NCBI GenBank assembly: GCA_965215545.1 | Contig: OZ244066.1 | Span: forward strand, 1,612,001 to 1,676,000 | Origin: MPNP01 sp965215545 | Lineage (GTDB): Bacteria > Pseudomonadota > Alphaproteobacteria > Rhodobacterales > Rhodobacteraceae | Direction: 5' to 3' | DNA: 64,000 nucleotides | Part shown: positions 55,843 through 64,000 of the stretch, piece by piece | How the letters are laid out: each line of letters starts with the position of its first letter | Numbering within the stretch: the stretch's first letter is position 1 | The notes under the pieces: model-generated | What the model saw: the letters and a program-made list of their open reading frames with translations, nothing else | Databases searched by the model: none | What the model was told of the DNA's origin: nothing | Position numbers and translations under genes: made by a program

Positions 55843-56580
55843 TTACAGGTGCCGGTTACGTGGTTTGTAGCGTTCGACCAGCGCGCTGTTGCTTGCATGG
55901 GCGCCCGGCATATTGGCGCTCAGGAATACGGGTGGATTGTCGTCGTCCTCTGCAAGGCGGTAGGCGACCTGGGCGAATATGGCATTGATAACAGCCGTAC
56001 CGATCACGGTCGATGCTGGACCAGTCTTGAGTTTCGTGCCCGGCAGATCAACGATCGCATCGCCGGGTGGGGTGCCGTTGTCGATGACAATATCTGCGAG
56101 GTCAGCCAATGTCACGCGCCCGTTGGCGGAGGCGGTGGAGTATGCAACTGAAGTGATGGCAATCACCTTGCAGCCGATTTTCCGGCCGATACGAGCGGCT
56201 TCAAGTGGTGCGGCATTGATGCCCGAATTGGATATGACAAACAGGACATCCCTGGCGACAATTGGATACCGCCCGAAGATCGGTTCAACAATGCCGGGTG
56301 TGCGCTCGGTTTCCGTTGATGCAATTGCACCCTCATGCAGCATGGTGGCCGGGTCCAGGATTGGAACGGCGAAGGCAAGCCCACCGGCACGATAGTGCAC
56401 CTCTTCGGCAAGCATGTGGGAGTGCCCGGTGCCGAACATATATGCAAGACCATCGTTTTGTGCCGTCTCGACCAGAGCATGGACCGCAGCAGCGATCGAG
56501 TCGGCGGCTTCCGATCTGAGATCATTCAAACGTGCACAGATTGAGTCCAGATACGCGTCGGCAATCACATTCACGGACAT
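55843..56580 (-). CDS. SIS-domain sugar-phosphate binding protein (UPF0309-like)
   Basis: The 245-residue product is a sugar-isomerase fold: YMFGTGHSHMLAEEVHYRAG in the phosphate-binding loop, DVLFVISNSGINAAPLEAAR, and GCKVIAITSVAYSTAS. Similar proteins occur beside NagA and N-acetyl-hexosamine transporters and are thought to act on an amino-sugar phosphate. It lacks the glutaminase domain of GlmS, so it is not a complete GlmS. Its start overlaps the end of the regulator gene by ten bases. Confidence 0.85.
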   Translation of the reverse strand: MSVNVIADAYLDSICARLNDLRSEAADSIAAAVHALVETAQNDGLAYMFGTGHSHMLAEEVHYRAGGLAFAVPILDPATMLHEGAIASTETERTPGIVEPIFGRYPIVARDVLFVISNSGINAAPLEAARIGRKIGCKVIAITSVAYSTASANGRVTLADLADIVIDNGTPPGDAIVDLPGTKLKTGPASTVIGTAVINAIFAQVAYRLAEDDDNPPVFLSANMPGAHASNSALVERYKPRNRHL

Positions 56581-57317
56581 TCCTCCCCGGTGACGTTCAG
56601 ATGGACTTTCATGACGAAGGCATCACCACGATAGGTCGACTGCACGAACTCGAATGGCCGTCCCTCGGCATCCCGCGTCAGGCGGGTTTGACGCAGAACC
56701 GCTGCCCCGGGATCAATCTTCAGCCTGAGTGCAGTCGGAGGATCTGCCAGGTCCGCCGCCAATGTCTGTTCGGCGAAGGCCGGCACGATGCCGAAATATT
56801 TCCTCAGGGTCGCATAGAGTGATGCTGTTGCAAAATCAGCCTTGCCGAAGAGCCCGGGAGTTCGCTCGGCATCGATTTCCGTACATTCAAAGGCCACCGG
56901 CATGCCATCGGCGAGACGCACGCGGGTCAGTTTGTACACTCGGCCTTTGCAGGAGAGGGTCAAGGCCCTGGCTGCCTCGTTGGTCGGGAGTCCATGCTCA
57001 GCATTGACAACGAGACTCGTTGTGGTCCGGCCCAGCCGTTCCATGTCCTGGGTAAAGCCCGAGAGGGCAGTCAACTCCTGCTGGATTGCCGGCGTGCCGA
57101 CAAAGGTGCCGTGGCCGATGTGAGTTTTCAGCATCCCGCGACCCGCCAACTCCTGCAGCGCCTTGCGTGCAGTCATGCGGCTGATGCCCATCTCTTCAGC
57201 CATTGCCCTTTCCGACGGAATCTGATCTCCCGCCTTCAGGCGACCGGAGAGAATATCCGCCTCAAGGGCCGAGGCAATCTGACGGTATCGTGCCCTGGGC
57301 GCAGCAATTGCGGTCAC
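56571..57317 (-). CDS. GntR-family (HutC/UTRA) transcription regulator
   Basis: The 248-residue product has a winged helix at about 10-75 (ISGR-like ALEADILSGRLKAGDQIPSE, MGISRMTARKALQELAGRGM) and a UTRA effector domain at 95-235. It is of the NagR/DasR kind that binds GlcNAc-6-phosphate or related sugar phosphates. It is the first gene of the locus and overlaps the SIS gene. A perfect palindrome in front of it is a likely self-regulating operator that controls the whole operon. Confidence 0.9.
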   Translation of the reverse strand: MTAIAAPRARYRQIASALEADILSGRLKAGDQIPSERAMAEEMGISRMTARKALQELAGRGMLKTHIGHGTFVGTPAIQQELTALSGFTQDMERLGRTTTSLVVNAEHGLPTNEAARALTLSCKGRVYKLTRVRLADGMPVAFECTEIDAERTPGLFGKADFATASLYATLRKYFGIVPAFAEQTLAADLADPPTALRLKIDPGAAVLRQTRLTRDAEGRPFEFVQSTYRGDAFVMKVHLNVTGEECP

Positions 57318-57343
57318 AGATCGTCTGTCTCGTTCAACGGACT

Positions 57344-57372
57344 ATACCAATGACTTATTGGTATATACCAAT
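57344..57372. promoter_or_regulatory. GntR operator, three half-sites
   Basis: ATTGGTATATACCAAT (57357-57372) is a perfect 16-bp palindrome. A third half-site ATACCAAT lies at 57344-57351 and pairs with ATTGGTAT across five bases. The site begins 27 bases upstream of the regulator start. The TGGTAT-ATACCA core resembles sites of NagR/DasR-type HutC regulators. Confidence 0.75.
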
Positions 57373-57480
57373 TGACCCTGACTGGCAACGAATGCAATCC
57401 CCAGGGGGAGTGAGTCTCCTATGGTTGACTTTCACCGACATGTCCTCACGATCCCCAAGTCCCGGCCCGCTTCGGCCAAA

Positions 57481-57851
57481 TCAGGCCACGCGTGCCAGGC
57501 GGAGCCCGTTGTTGTTGGCTGACCGGACAGTCCCGGACGGTCGCCATGGCGCCGCCATCCGGGCCCAGGCCGTATCAAACCGGTCCGACGTGCGGAAGGC
57601 CCGGACGGCCAGGACACTGGTCCCCCCGGACCGTCCCCAGCTGGCCCCGCTGCGCGTCATGCGCACGCCCAAGCGGGGCGTGTCGGCCGCCTCGACCGCG
57701 CCGCCCTGTCGCCCATGCGGGTCCGGGTGTTGCGACCCGGGGGGATCCTGACCATGGGGCCGATAACGGCCCTGATCGCGTCATGGGCCCCACGGCCCGC
57801 CGCCGACTTGCGGCGACACGACCGCAGGGCATCGATCACCGTGCCCGCACC
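57481..57851 (-). pseudogene. ISKra4-type transposase remnant, minus strand
   Basis: The C-terminal end is recognisable as RMTRSGASWGRSGGTSVLAV with AFRTSDRFDTAWARM, equal to the family's RLKRSGMRW-GG-ILTLRALLQSDRFD pattern. In another frame upstream GAGTVIDALRSCRRKSAAGR is seen, followed by NTRTRM. The switch of frame and missing N-terminal part show a broken gene. Confidence 0.6.
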
Positions 57852-59062
57852 ACCCACCTCCCCAAGCCGCCTCGCCGTCTGGATCTCGACCCACCCCGTG
57901 CCGGCATCGCTGCCCGCCCCGTGGCCGCGGCCGCCACCGGGCCCGGAGGCTGGACCCGATGCTCGTCGTCCGGGGCGCATGCGACCCGGGCTGGCCTGTT
58001 CAGGGGCCGACCCAGTGTCCTTCGCACCATCGGCCCCGGCCACCAGGGTCAGGGTGCGCCCCGCGGCCCCGGCCTGCCCCATCCGGTGCCACACCCCAAG
58101 AGTTGATCTCTTTCGGGCAGTGATCTGTCTCTTGCGGCCCGTCGTGCCGGTCGCGGGTCGGTCGGGCGCGTCCGCCCGGATGGCATCCAGCCGCCGGTCG
58201 CCCCATCGCTGGCCGGTGGGTGCCTCCGTGTCCCTATCATGGGCTGTGGCCCCGTGCGCCTCCATCCGCGCGCCCACCTCTCCGACCCCGTCTGATCAAC
58301 CCTCTGGGGGATCCGGCTGCGCACCGAAGGTCCCGGCCCGCCAAACCGCTGCCCGCGGTCAGGCCGCGGACCGGCTCGGTGGGGACCCGACCGGCGCCCG
58401 GGCCGGCGGGACGCCCCCCCATCGGTGTTTCGGGGGACCGCTGGCCGGCGACGGTGCCGAACAGCGTCGTGACCGGCCCGCCGGCGCGATGGACGGGGGC
58501 GCGTCATCCCGGGCCGCGCCTGTCCGCCATTGTCGCCGATGGATGGGGATCAGGCCGGCCATCCGGCCCACACCATCACGGCGGGCGAGCTCGGCCCATG
58601 GTTGGGATCACATGGGGGGATCCGCCCTGAACAGGGTCTTGCGAGCACGGACGCGCGCCGTCGCCTGCCGCCTTGCGGGTCCCGGTACCAGGGCGTCATG
58701 ATCGGGGGCGGCCTCGCGCGTGATCGCCCCCGGGGTGACGACCTCTGGTGTCCTGGCAAGGGGTGGTGGGGCGTGGCGATGTGTCAGCGACATGCGCCGG
58801 TCCTGTCCTCCACAGGCGGCGGGGTTCTGATGGGGAGACCTCGACCCGAGTCCCGGTCACAACCCCAGGGACTTCGCCGGGCCGATCGGGTGGATGGACC
58901 CCCCGGACGGGGGCATGGATCGGTGTGGCTGCGCAACATGCGGGACATGGGGCGGATGTTGCGCCGACACGCTGATCGGGGGCGAAGGCGATTTGGGCAG
59001 AGCACCGATGCTCAGGGACTGGCAGATTCCCGAGTCCGCCATAGGGGGATCATGCCCGCACA
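57852..59062. other. very GC-rich DNA between two inverted ISKra4 remnants
   Basis: The stretch is visibly richer in G and C than the rest of the window, with every frame open for long distances. No reading frame has a recognisable domain. It probably contains the N-terminal ruins of the two flanking transposases. Confidence 0.4.
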
Positions 59063-59481
59063 GCATGGTTCGACACACACAAGGCCATCCTGACAGATGA
59101 TCCCCAAGGCGCGAGCACGGTGATTGACGCATTGCGATCTCTCCAGCGGCAAACCCCCGGGCTGGCGAGATCACCACCGCCATTGGGTCTGTCCGCAGCA
59201 ACCGCCAGCGGATGCGGTCCAGGGCGGCCCGCGATGCCGGCTCTCCCATCAGCAGCGGTGCCGTCGAAGCGGCGACCACAATGATCGTCAACACCCGACT
59301 CAAGCGCAGCGGCCAGAGATGGGGTCGTGCAGGTGGCCAGGGTGTCCTTGCCTTCCGGGCCCTTCTCAAATCGGGACGCTTTGACAACGTCTGGGCCCAA
59401 CTGACCCGCAGACGGTGCCACGACAGCGCCTGTCCCGCCGCGGCCAACGACAATCGCACACCTCTCGCCAAAGTCGCCTGA
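59063..59481 (+). pseudogene. ISKra4-type transposase remnant, plus strand
   Basis: One frame reads AWFDTHKAILTDDPQGASTV and VIDALRSLQRQTPG. The next frame continues EITTAIGSVRSNRQRMRSRA, then SPISSGAVEAATTMIVNTRL, LKRSGQRWGRAGGQGVLAFR and ALLKSGRFDNVW. The last parts are the ISKra4 C-terminal signature. A frameshift lies between. It mirrors the minus-strand remnant at 57481-57851, the two being 3' ends that point away from each other. Confidence 0.68.
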
Positions 59482-59624
59482 TGCGCCGGACGCAACTGAT
59501 CGGGAATCAACCATAGTCCAAACCCAGCCATATGGGAATCGCTCCCGTACTCTCGACAAAGGATTGCTCGGTCATCGTTCACATGCTACCTCACATTTAT
59601 CTGCGAACTCACAGGAGCGGCAAA

Positions 59625-59849
59625 ATGGGCGGAAGAGGTATTCATGTCACACCTCGTGGAAAAAAATGGGCTGTTGTATGCTCAGGATCGTCGAAAGCCC
59701 ATCGCGTTGTACCGACTCAGGGCAAAGCAGTGGAAATAGCTCTTGATCGGGTAAAGCGGAGCGGCGGCGAGCTTTACATTCACGGTCGCAACGGTCGAAT
59801 TCGGGAGCGTAATACTTACAGCAAAGACCCTTATCCGCCCAAGGGGTGA
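59625..59849 (+). CDS. DUF2188 domain protein
   Basis: The product is 74 residues from ATG 59625, which has AGGAG eight bases upstream; the longer frame to 59532 is poor. It matches DUF2188: GIHVTPRGKKWAVVCSGSSK in the strand region, GGELYIHGRNGRIRERNTY, and a DPYPPKG end. The domain is a small beta-alpha fold of unknown role. Base composition is clearly lower in GC than the housekeeping genes. Its stop overlaps the next start (TGATG), so the two are made together. Confidence 0.82.
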   Translation: MGGRGIHVTPRGKKWAVVCSGSSKAHRVVPTQGKAVEIALDRVKRSGGELYIHGRNGRIRERNTYSKDPYPPKG

Positions 59850-60490
59850 TGCTCAAGTTGCCGGACTACAACAAATCCGTCTTTATCAACTGTCCGCTTG
59901 ACAATGATTTCGCGCCATTACTGGAAGCGATGCTTTTCTGTATTGTCAGGGCTGGACTTCACCCACGTCTTGCCTCTGAACAGATTGAGGCTGGAAAAAA
60001 CAGACTCGACAAAATTCTGGATCTGATTGCGACTTGCAAATTCTCTGTTCATGATTTGAGTCGGGCTGTGTCGAAGACTGCCGGTGAAGCCCTTCGAATG
60101 AACATGCCATTTGAGTTGGGTCTTGATATGGGCAGAAGACGGGCTCCCGACCATGAAACAGGCGACAAGAAGTTCCTGATATTCGAGTCAAAGCAATATG
60201 AATTAAAACGTTGCCTGTCAGATATCAACGGCCTCGATGTCGCCTTTCACGAAGATGATTTTCAATTGGTACTCAAAAAGATGCGGGATTTTCTTGTGGT
60301 AGAGGCAGAGTGCCAGCTGCCCGGTCTGACTGAGATGAAGAACGAGTACACACTTTTTCAGGGCTGGATGACTGAAAAGAAAATCCACGAAGGGCATACA
60401 CAGGAGGAGGTACTTGATCTCCCAACCAAGGAACGTCTGCACGAAATGTCAGAATGGGTTCGGGGTGGAATGCCAGATAATTATAGGTAA
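59849..60490 (+). CDS. nucleoside-deoxyribosyltransferase/TIR-like protein, putative nucleotide hydrolase
   Basis: The product is about 213 residues from ATG 59849, or GTG 59846. It opens SVFINCPLDNDFAPLLEAML, followed by GLHPRLASEQIEAGKNRLDK, the KFSVHDLSR element (His68-Asp69) and NMPFELGLDMGRRR with Glu89. A flavodoxin-like start, an Asp after a His, and a Glu in a FELG motif recall the nucleoside-2-deoxyribosyltransferase and TIR-like fold that cleaves N-glycosidic bonds, including NAD. That assignment is by motif memory only. The region is lower in GC than its surroundings and is bounded on the left by transposase remnants. Confidence 0.6.
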   Translation: MLKLPDYNKSVFINCPLDNDFAPLLEAMLFCIVRAGLHPRLASEQIEAGKNRLDKILDLIATCKFSVHDLSRAVSKTAGEALRMNMPFELGLDMGRRRAPDHETGDKKFLIFESKQYELKRCLSDINGLDVAFHEDDFQLVLKKMRDFLVVEAECQLPGLTEMKNEYTLFQGWMTEKKIHEGHTQEEVLDLPTKERLHEMSEWVRGGMPDNYR

Positions 60491-60534
60491 CTGTTCAGGT
60501 TCCTGAGCCAGGAACTGTGGGCCCGGAACCGGAA

Positions 60535-60720
60535 TCAGTGAGCCGGAGCGGATTCGGGATCTGCGTCTGAGTCAGACGGAAACCCGTCATAAGGGCAGAT
60601 TTTTCCTTTCAAAACATCTCGGCGGAAGTAGGGTCCCTGAGGGGGCGCAATTGGCCATTCGCAACAGGGTCGGGCAGGCTGATATCGCCTTCGATCAGCA
60701 ATCCAAGAGTCAGGAAGCAT
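60535..60720 (-). CDS. possible small cysteine-containing protein
   Basis: The frame has 61 codons with CCEWPIAPPQGPYFRRDVLK and GKICPYDGFPSDSD. The C-x-W-P pattern with a later cysteine resembles the C-terminal metal-like motif of the GcrA regulator, but this is only a likeness. No good ribosome site is visible and it may be chance. It lies between the DUF2188 pair and the FGGY kinase. Confidence 0.3.
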   Translation of the reverse strand: MLPDSWIADRRRYQPARPCCEWPIAPPQGPYFRRDVLKGKICPYDGFPSDSDADPESAPAH

Positions 60721-61041
60721 TCTGTCTGCTGCCGAGCGATTCCTTTGGTCGCGCCTGACCTAAAAGCGAACCGTCAGGAATGTGTGGAGCGGATTCAGGA
60801 GGCTGGCAATGGCCATTTGTTCAGTCCTGAATTCACTCCGATTTGCCCTCTTCCGGACTGTCCGTTAAGTCCGGTTACCGGACATCTCCAGCCCCCCAAT
60901 TGTCCCGCCCAAAACCGCTCAAGAGACACTCCCATTATCCATATCGAGAATCGGCCTACCGACAAAGATGCCAAAGATTTCAAGACCGACGCATTGGAAT
61001 CGCATCCTGGATGCGAGTGGGTTGCGGGACAATGGGGCAGA

Positions 61042-62550
61042 TCAATCAAGAAGGCGATCACGGAATTGTCTGAATCGTGTCCGGGGCACAGTCCAGGGAT
61101 CTTCATTTTCCGGTTTGAATGTTGTGCACGATTTCCCCCTGACCACCATGGCCTGCGAGGCGTCGGCAACGTTAGGGAAGGCACCGAGAGCGGTTGCAGC
61201 CAGAAGTGCGGACCCCCTGGCACCGAATTCAGCTTTGTCCGGAACAATGATGGACCTTCCGGTCACATCCGCGATGATCTGTACCCAGGTCGTGCTGCGA
61301 CTGCCTCCACCAGCAAGGACGATTTCAGTCCCTGGCGCGATGTCCAGGAGCTGCACCAGATCGCCGATGGCAAAGGCAACGCCTTCATAAACTGCCCGCA
61401 GCAAATCAGCCTTGTCATGCCCGCAGTGCAACCCTGCGAATTGAGCCCGTGCCCCTGCATCGACCACCGGAGCAATGATTCCGCTTGCGCTGAGATAGGG
61501 TAAATACGTGACCCCATGGGCACCTGGCGGGACTGCCGCCACCATCGCGTTGACCTTTGCAAAGCGGTGGGGGTCATCCCTGAGCTCTGGGGCAACCAGC
61601 TCCAGTGCCCAATCAAGATTCAGGGTTCCGGCGACATTGACCATTGCCCGGTACCAGTGATCCTCCGGTAGCGAGAACAGGAGGCCAAGATCCGGCGGTG
61701 TGAAACATGGGGCATCATGGCAGATACCAACCATGCAGGTTGTGCCCAACATCGCCGTTGCTGCACCGGCTTTCAGCCCACCCGCTCCGATCACACCAGC
61801 GATGACATCTCCTGCACCGGTGACGATGGGTATACCAGCCCTCACGCCGGTTCGAGCCGCGGCGTCACGCGACAGGGACCCTGCGACCTCGTGTGAAGCG
61901 AGCGTTGGTGGAAAGAGGGTCTCAAGATCCGCAATGCCGAAAAGTGTCAAGAGGTCCGTACTGCGGTCCTGCGTACGCGCGTCTCCGGGCATCACGGCGG
62001 CTTCGCTGCGATCACCACAAAACGAACCCGCAAGATGATGTCTGAGAAAATCCTTGTAGGTCAACACGTACGCTGTCTGACGAAGCACGTCAGAGTCATT
62101 CTGTCGGAACCAGGCAAGAATCGGCAAGGTACAGCCTTGCTGGAGAATGGAGCCGGACACGGTAAAAATGTCCGATATCAATGACGGCTGTTCGGCGATC
62201 ATGGCGTCGAGCAAACCCTGACTGCGACTGTCTTCCCAATTGATGCCGGGACGCAGGGCGGTTCCCGCCTCATCCACAAACCAGGCACCGACCATTGCAC
62301 CGGATATGCCGATCCCTTGAATGTCACCTGGCCGATCCGTGGAAGCCACCGCTTCAGCGATAACGGCATCAAGTGCGTTGAGACAGGTTCCGGGGTCGGC
62401 CTCCACCCATCCCGGACGTGGCCTGTTCAGCGGTGTCCGGCGACTGGCGGCAGCGATTGTCTTGCCCTGACAGTTGAACACTGCCGCCTTGAGCACTGAA
62501 GAGCCGGCATCAATACCGAGAAACAGATCGTGGAGCGTTGAGGGCATCAT
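61042..62550 (-). CDS. FGGY-family carbohydrate kinase
   Basis: The 502-residue product has both FGGY halves. The N-terminal phosphate loop is LFLGIDAGSSVLKAAVFNCQ, the substrate-binding region is RPGINWEDSRSQGLLDAM, and the C-terminal ATP part has IVTGAGDVIAGVIGAGG and IVLAGGGSRSTTWVQIIADV. Xylulokinase-like members look like this; the sugar cannot be named. No other genes of its pathway are attached. It might supply a kinase for the amino-sugar locus 4 kb away, but that is weak inference. Confidence 0.88.
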   Translation of the reverse strand: MMPSTLHDLFLGIDAGSSVLKAAVFNCQGKTIAAASRRTPLNRPRPGWVEADPGTCLNALDAVIAEAVASTDRPGDIQGIGISGAMVGAWFVDEAGTALRPGINWEDSRSQGLLDAMIAEQPSLISDIFTVSGSILQQGCTLPILAWFRQNDSDVLRQTAYVLTYKDFLRHHLAGSFCGDRSEAAVMPGDARTQDRSTDLLTLFGIADLETLFPPTLASHEVAGSLSRDAAARTGVRAGIPIVTGAGDVIAGVIGAGGLKAGAATAMLGTTCMVGICHDAPCFTPPDLGLLFSLPEDHWYRAMVNVAGTLNLDWALELVAPELRDDPHRFAKVNAMVAAVPPGAHGVTYLPYLSASGIIAPVVDAGARAQFAGLHCGHDKADLLRAVYEGVAFAIGDLVQLLDIAPGTEIVLAGGGSRSTTWVQIIADVTGRSIIVPDKAEFGARGSALLAATALGAFPNVADASQAMVVRGKSCTTFKPENEDPWTVPRTRFRQFRDRLLD

Positions 62551-63111
62551 CAGAATATCCGGCTCTTCACTTCCTCTGGTGGGTCCGTTGAGACAATGAC
62601 TGGTCGGGTGGTCTCTCGGCGTTCCGTATCCACGGGAAGCCCACGGGGCCGGAGCAAGAAAACCCGCCCCGGCACATCTCGAACCCGGGGGTCGTCATCC
62701 CCGCGCCGTCATCCAGGACATCGATGGTCGGCAGAACCCCGGAGCGATCATGGCATGCGCCCGCGCGCCCGGGCAGGATACCCACCGCATCGAGGCGGCC
62801 AAGGTCAGGACAAAATGGCCGGGTTGGGCTCTGCGGCACCACCACCGGCCGAGGATCAAGGCGATCCGGGAGAGTCAGGGACTCCCTGTGGGGAATCAAT
62901 GTCAGTGTCCTGCGGGCCAGCAACGGGCCAGCTGCGTGCCTCAGCATCTGGACCCGGAAAATCGCGATCACGGGCCGCGACCTGGGACTTCGGCGGCGGT
63001 TTATTACCGGCCCCGACTTCCGCCTGGGAGGACTTGATCTGGATTCTGACGGAGCCAGAGCGTCGGGCAGCCACCAAAACAGGTGAAGAGCCCAACAGGG
63101 ATGGGTGATCA
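62551..63111. other. no gene recognised
   Basis: About 560 GC-rich bases between the kinase and the VapBC pair. Long open frames in several phases have no domain. It may be the decayed interior of a mobile element like the one at 57.9-59.1 kb. Confidence 0.4.
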
Positions 63112-63537
63112 TCACGATTCCGCGTAATCGGCCAGAACCAGGACGGATTCGCCATGGCCGGTCGGTGTCACGGCGTTTGCGAATCGACGGTCTGCCGTCA
63201 CGACCGTTGCGCCGATGTGGTGCGCGAGCGCGAGATGAACGCAGTCGTAAATCGGATGGTCGAGGGCCAGCGCCAGGCGAGTCGCGTTGGCGGCAAGGAT
63301 TTCATCGATGCCCCAGCGCACCGGCATGTCCTGAACGTCCGCCAGCAGGATGATGGTGGCACGGTGTTCTATTTCTCCCGTCCGTGCCTTGCGCCAGAGG
63401 GCATTGGCGACCTCCGAGGCCATCAGGCGCGGCGCGTGCAGGTCGTGACCGCTGGTTGCCAGCATTTCAGCAATATCCGCGTCGTTTTCGGCGACCAGCC
63501 ACTTGACCGCCACGCTCGCATCAACCACGAAGCGCAT
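63112..63537 (-). CDS. vapC: VapC-like PIN-domain ribonuclease toxin
   Basis: The 141-residue PIN domain has the expected acidic site: Asp6 in RFVVDASVAVKW, Glu42 in LMASEVANALWRK, Asp98 in HPIYDCVHLALAHH and Asp116 in VVTADRRFANAV. VapC toxins cut specific RNAs, often initiator tRNA. The start overlaps the end of the antitoxin gene by one base. The C-terminal part is complete. Confidence 0.9.
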   Translation of the reverse strand: MRFVVDASVAVKWLVAENDADIAEMLATSGHDLHAPRLMASEVANALWRKARTGEIEHRATIILLADVQDMPVRWGIDEILAANATRLALALDHPIYDCVHLALAHHIGATVVTADRRFANAVTPTGHGESVLVLADYAES

Positions 63538-63794
63538 CAGTCGTCATCGCGATGGCCGCGGTCGCGGTCCTCACGGATCAGCACTTCTGCCGGTGTGTGC
63601 TTGCGCCCTTCGGTCAGGGGACGTCGCCGTCTGATGGTTTCCGCGAACGCCGCGCGCTTCGCCGCCATGTCGTCGTCGGCGCATTCAAGGATATGACGTG
63701 CCTCGCCCTCCAGAGAGCGGTTGTTGCGTGAGGCGCGCGCCTTGAGGCGGTCCACCACATCGCCGTCGAGTCGCCGCACATTGATCGTCACCAT
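63537..63794 (-). CDS. vapB: VapB/FitA-like ribbon-helix-helix antitoxin
   Basis: The product is 85 residues from ATG 63794, with a GGAGAC site upstream. The N-terminal DNA-binding ribbon-helix-helix is TINVRRLDGDVVDRLKARAS, then RNNRSLEGEARHILE. The C-terminal tail (HTPAEVLIREDRDRGHRDDD) would wrap the toxin. The family is FitA-like (PSK/Arc type). It represses its own promoter with VapC in known systems. Confidence 0.88.
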   Translation of the reverse strand: MVTINVRRLDGDVVDRLKARASRNNRSLEGEARHILECADDDMAAKRAAFAETIRRRRPLTEGRKHTPAEVLIREDRDRGHRDDD

Positions 63795-63809
63795 GGGTTC
63801 GTCTCCAGG

Positions 63810-63840
63810 CATCGGTTATCAAATTGTTATCAAACCGATG
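63810..63840. promoter_or_regulatory. VapBC operator with inverted and direct repeats
   Basis: CATCGGTT (63810-63817) and AACCGATG (63833-63840) form a perfect inverted repeat. Between them TTATCAAA occurs twice (from 63816 and 63826). The site starts 16 bases upstream of the vapB start codon, the expected place for autoregulation. Confidence 0.65.
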
Positions 63841-64000
63841 CGGTGCATCCAAGCTCTGGGCGGGGCACATTCGACGCAAGATGCAGCCATGAGAGGGGAC
63901 AGGATATCGCAGGACAATGAGACTGCTCGTTCAGCACGTCCTCCACGCCGCAGGGTACACATCTGACCAATATGGATGTGGGCAAATCGCTCCATTCCGC

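Noticed and set aside
57715..58701. Long plus-strand frame of 328 codons in the GC-rich segment
   Set aside because: Proline- and arginine-rich low-complexity translation with overlapping open frames in all phases; no domain.

Overview
The window reads as about 64 kb of a GC-rich alphaproteobacterial chromosome, most like the Rhodospirillales and their relatives. The main reasons are: the F-type ATP synthase is split into an F0 cluster (atpI-B-E-F'-F, 9.5-12.1 kb) and an F1 cluster (atpH-A-G-D-C, 39.1-44.0 kb); there are two b-type stator subunits (b and b'); the order ffh, chorismate mutase, rpsP, rimM, trmD, rplS, rpmE is conserved; xerC, fsa and priA sit together; and a DUF2125 protein and a two-domain Ada-like protein are present. 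I saw no rRNA, tRNA or CRISPR array by eye.

Layout. 0.1-3.9 kb is accessory. It holds a membrane protein, an IS630-type remnant, and a complete 1347-bp IS630-family element (1966-3312) that splits a secreted-protein gene. The two halves rejoin in frame when the element and one TA are removed, and the gene also carries a run of 11 C in its signal peptide. 4.1-8.3 kb is the SRP/ribosomal-protein operon on the minus strand. 8.5-12.1 kb holds a DMT transporter and F0. 12.0-18.8 kb is mostly DNA maintenance (Ada-like, Nth, XerC, PriA) plus Fsa and one decayed gene. 19.3-20.4 kb is a zeta-toxin-type operon. 20.8-26.6 kb holds metabolic genes (prephenate dehydrogenase, a ThDP enzyme, ChaC) and a MATE exporter. 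26.7-32.5 kb is a MotA/TolQ-like channel, a very long coiled-coil MotB/OmpA-like partner with a perfect 264-bp internal tandem duplication, and a RecD2-like helicase. 32.6-39 kb holds clpA, an orphan AAA ATPase, gloB and a methyltransferase. 39.1-49.4 kb is F1, pyruvate carboxylase, a uronate-dehydrogenase-like enzyme and prs.

49.9-57.4 kb is a minus-strand amino-sugar type locus: a GntR/UTRA regulator, a SIS-domain protein, a sugar ABC transporter and NagA. A palindromic operator lies in front of the regulator gene. The genes fit import of an amino sugar followed by deacetylation of its 6-phosphate. No sugar kinase or NagB deaminase lies inside the operon, and there is an empty 570-bp gap before nagA.

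57.4-64 kb is accessory again. It has two decayed ISKra4-type transposase ends pointing outward, a lower-GC two-gene unit (a DUF2188 protein overlapping a nucleotide-hydrolase-like protein) that is the best candidate here for an undescribed system, an FGGY sugar kinase, and a VapBC toxin-antitoxin pair with a visible operator.
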